Made by a program: the position numbers and the translations under genes | NCBI GenBank assembly: GCA_022316685.1 | Contig: JAKJHU010000152.1 | Location: forward strand, 186,001-250,000 | Direction: 5' to 3' | Source of the DNA: Progne subis subis | Lineage: Eukaryota; Chordata; Aves; Passeriformes; Hirundinidae | Length of the DNA: 64,000 bases | Notes under the pieces: generated by a model | Database searches by the model: none | What the model was told of the DNA's origin: nothing | What the model saw: the letters and a program-made list of their open reading frames with translations, nothing else | Shown: positions 60,608 to 64,000 of the stretch, one piece after another | Position numbering within the stretch: position 1 is the stretch's first letter | How the letters are laid out: each line of letters starts with the position of its first letter

Positions 60608-63600
60608 GCTTTGCTGCCCCACGGGGCAGATCTGGAGCTCTAAGGGGGACACTCAGCGTTATTTCTCTGTCCATTCTCCTGCCTTCTGTGCATCCTCTTT
60701 GGAGCCCTTCCAGTGATGAGAGACCAACATGCTGTGCCCTCTAGGTGAGAAAAATAGGGGCTGGAATTCAAACCTATAGAGCATTTCCAAGTGTTTTCTC
60801 TGCTATCAGGATATCCTGCAAATGCCATTTCCTAACTACACTTAGAAGCTAAGTCCAGGCCTCGTGCTTAGCTGAACTGCTGTTCGAGGAAAGGTGGCCG
60901 AGAAGTCTTTTTGCTCAAATTATAATAATAAAAATCAGTGGGTTTTTGCCAATTATGACATAGCAAGAGGCTGCTCGTCTTCCCCAGCCCATCAGCCTGC
61001 TGCACCCACGAGAGAAACGCTTCCCTGTGGCTCCACAGTCAGGGAAGCTGTTGGGAGGTACATTTTACTGGAGAAAACCGAAATCCACTGCCAGGGCTGA
61101 AAGGCACCGTGTCTGCTGCTGCCTGCAGGCCTCAGCAGAGGCAGGGATGAGGTGGGGGAGCCCTCTTTGAGTTGCACTATGTGCTGACAGGGGCTGCTTG
61201 CAGCCTTCTCAGCCCCTTTCCTCCTCAAAGCCTGGCCTGAAAATGAACCTGGCCGAGGCACAGCCCTTTTAAATGTTTGCTTGACTTCATCAAACGCTTT
61301 TCTTTTGCTCCCACTGGCATCCAGCACAGCATGTTCTGGTCCTGGTGCTCCCTGCCCAGGCCCTGGCTCTGCTGGCCAGTACCAACCCCTGGTGCCACAG
61401 GCTGGACTCCCTTGGTCTGACCTGCCCCAAGCAACGTGGCAGAACTTAAAAAGAAAAGCTTTGTGTTCCCAAAAGTGCAGGAGCCAAGATTTTTGAGTTT
61501 CCCTTCCTGCCTGGAGCAGCATTGTTCGCTTTGGAGGAGTTACATGCAATTGCCTCTTGCAAAATAGTGTTAATATTTTATCTTCCCACTTCTATTGTTA
61601 CCAGGACCCAGAGCAGGGTGGAAACTCCTTTTGAGGGTGTTTATTGGTGAATGGAAACAGAAGGGAAAAAAAGAAAAAAAAAAAGCCCAGCTCCATTCAT
61701 TTTTAAGGCCTGTTTACACGGGAACCATGACAAGAATATATCCCAGTATAGACATTCCATTCCAGAATAAAGGCAAGTTTACTCCAGAAGAATGTCCACA
61801 TGGGGACAACCAGGAGGGATCCCAGAGGCTGGGCATGTGTCGCTCCCAGTCCTTTTTCTCTGGGGCCAGATGTTTGCAGAGTGCAGCTGACACGACGAAG
61901 GTCTGGGTCTCGAAGTTCCCAGGAGTTTCAGAGCTGCCTCCTTGGCAGCTTTGCCAGCTTCCCCTGGGGGCTGCTGCCGTGGGCTCAGGGTTCTGCCCCA
62001 TGGCTGGGGTAGATCCTGCCCTCACCCTGGCAGCTGCATTCCTGCCTGGCAGGTAAATGAAAGCCTTTAAACTAAATTCCACCTCCTGCAAGCAACCGTC
62101 CTGGCAGGCACTGGCTATTGTGTACACACACAGGACTGAGTCAATATTTATCCCTGGGTGAATAACAGGCCTAGTGTGAGCTGCAACAAGATTTCTTTTT
62201 TTTTTTCCCTTTTTTTTTTTTTTTTTTTTTTTTTTTCCCTTTTCTAAAACTCAGAGCTGCACAATACAAACCCTGCTGTTTGCTGGTTCAGGCTGCAGCT
62301 GTCTGCTGCTGTGAGTGGGGAGAATGAGGCATTTGGTCACTCTGGTAATGTCCACGAGTGGCTTCACCCAGGAGATGGGACCTCTCTTCTGGGCTCCTCA
62401 GTCTCCTGTCCTCAGTTCCTTTCTGGTTTTCCTTTCCTGCACTCTCTCACCCATTCTGCACTCAGTGAAGGCTTCTGGAGAGATATTTGAAGTCTTTTTA
62501 AAGTCGATTTAAATCCTCTCCCAGATCCTTGGGCACTCAGACCTCCCCCCAGGGATGAGGAGCTGAGGGTGGGGAGTTCCAGCCAAGGATTAAACCTGGC
62601 TTTCTTCACTTTCCCCAGGTTCTGGGACGTGTAATGTCCTAATTCCAGATGCAGACATCCCCCTGTTGCTGCCAGGTAAATAATTCCTGCTGGTGGTGCC
62701 AGCCCATCAATCAGGGCCTTGTCTGAGGGGTCTCTGTGCCAGTGCTTGAGGCAGAGGAGTCTGGCTTCTGCTCTACAATTCAAAGTAAAGCCAGAGAGCC
62801 CTGGACCCTCAGAAGGCAAAGGCAGAGCAGCCTTAATGTCCTCAGAGCCAGACAGAGCAGGGCAGTGTGTGGGAGGGGATGTGACAGGATTTCTGGATCC
62901 TGACTTCACCCCCGGTGCTTCTTCCCAGCCTTGGCACTTCCAGTCCATCTGCTCTCGGCAGCCTCTGCCTCCCCCTGCTCCTGCTCCACCAAACCAGCTC
63001 CTCTTTGTAGCTAAAAAGAAAAAAGGTGATTTTATTTAAGGAGTTGAATCAAAGAACCTGCAGTTACACCACTGTGGTTGCCTTTTCCCCCATCACAGGA
63101 ATAAAGGAGAAGATCTCTGCTCTCTTCTCCACTCCAGCTGAGGGTCCAGAGCTTTCCCCTATCCCACATTTGCTGTTCATGTTTCTTGTGACCATCATTA
63201 ATTCTTATCTAGGGAGAAAAAAAAAAAATTATGGAGTATTTCTCCTCCATTCTTCAACATCCAGCTTGGAATACAGAAACTTCAGGACTGGATCCCCGAG
63301 CAGCACTGGACACAGCACAGCTGTGCACACTCAAAGCTTTGTCCCAGTTCGGTCTCCCTCCTGTCCCTGAGAGCACAAGGACATCTCAGGCTCCCAGCTG
63401 GTCAGTTTAGACAGAAGGATTGATTTTGGGGTTTTTTTCCCCACCAAGGAAGACCAGCTGGGTGCTGGAAAGCCAAAGCCAGCGAGGCCAGCAGCAGCTG
63501 CTGCTGCTGGGGGTTGTTTCTGGTTTAAGAGATGTTTTCCTCCTTCAGAGAGATGCTCCTTTCCTTTTCCTGATGGTCCCTCACTGCAAAAGGAGAAAAG

Positions 63601-64000
63601 TGCCAGTGGGTTTGTAAGACACAGAAATCGCTTCCTCCATCGAGTTCTGTGGCTGAATAGCTGCAGCAGTGCTAGTTACCTGTGACTGATGCTTGCAATC
63701 CTTCCAAGGAAATGAATATTTATATATTTGTAACTGTACATTATGCAGAGTAATCATTACCATGGTATTTATTTTAAAGCAATAGTTCCCCTTGTTCTTT
63801 CTTGTCCTGTGTTTTGGTCTTGCCTCTTCCCCTCCTTCTTAATCAGCCTCAGTAGAAAGCAAACACCAGAAGAATGTTGAGCTTGCTTGAAGAACGTCCC
63901 TGACACACCAGCACTTGCTTTGCTCACACTGACTGTTGACATTTAGTGCACAATAACCTGGTTTTCATTATTGTGAATAGAGCAACAATTTAGAAAACCT
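60608..64000 (+). other. 3' UTR / downstream flank
   Basis: No further coding exon is supported. AATAAA words at 60927, 61766 and 63100 are candidate CPAMD8 polyadenylation signals. A long T tract lies at 62197-62236. The last 300 nt are AT-rich and UTR-like, with AATAAA on the minus strand near 63768. In mammals F2RL3 lies tail-to-tail with CPAMD8, so its 3' UTR could start here, but no F2RL3 coding sequence is visible. Confidence 0.5.
62197..62236. repeat. Poly-T tract downstream of CPAMD8
   Basis: T runs interrupted by CCC, about 40 bp. Confidence 0.95.

Noticed and set aside
1..64000. tRNA, rRNA or microRNA genes
   Set aside because: No cloverleaf, rRNA block or convincing long hairpin noticed by eye; a covariance-model search was not possible.

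Overview
This window is vertebrate nuclear DNA, most likely from a bird and probably a songbird. The evidence is small exons with GT-AG introns, a CpG-island promoter, several CR1 LINE tails (the typical avian repeat) and solo LTRs of avian endogenous-retrovirus type. There are no operons or bacterial signals.

One gene fills it. On the + strand, 44 exons from 5971 to 60607 join in an unbroken frame of 5,637 nt (1,878 residues plus stop). The protein is CPAMD8, the C3 and PZP-like, alpha-2-macroglobulin-domain-containing protein 8. It has a signal peptide, macroglobulin domains, polybasic cleavage sites in the bait area, the FFPETW motif, a methyltransferase-FA-like insert, a GCGEQ thioester, a complement-like domain, a receptor-binding-type domain, a Kazal/follistatin module and an acidic tail. 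The human protein is about 1,885 residues, so this copy looks complete. CPAMD8 is a secreted glycoprotein; in humans, loss of it causes anterior-segment eye dysgenesis.

Layout: 1-5280 is non-coding upstream flank. 5290-6260 is the CpG island with exon 1. 6060-16500 holds exons 2-13 and one sense solo LTR. 17816-24440 holds exons 14-19, a 22-unit minisatellite and an antisense LTR. 27301-33000 holds exons 20-26, including the thioester. 35953-44021 holds exons 27-35. 44022-52039 is repeat-rich: a 21-bp minisatellite, LTRs, a 5-bp array and a five-unit array of about 200 bp, with exon 36 among them. 52040-54389 holds exons 37-41 with the Kazal module. 54390-59726 is a large intron. 59727-60607 holds the last three exons. 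The remainder is the 3' UTR or flank.

No new multi-gene system is visible. The most interesting local structure is the crowding of tandem repeats and LTRs right behind 5' splice sites. Two minisatellites continue the upstream exon's reading frame, and one of them contains the splice donor. Other points are three NAGNAG acceptors, a terminal mini-exon beside a CR1 tail, and repeated microexon-like cassettes in intron 36. Exon boundaries were set by eye from splice signals, phase and recall of the family, without alignment software.
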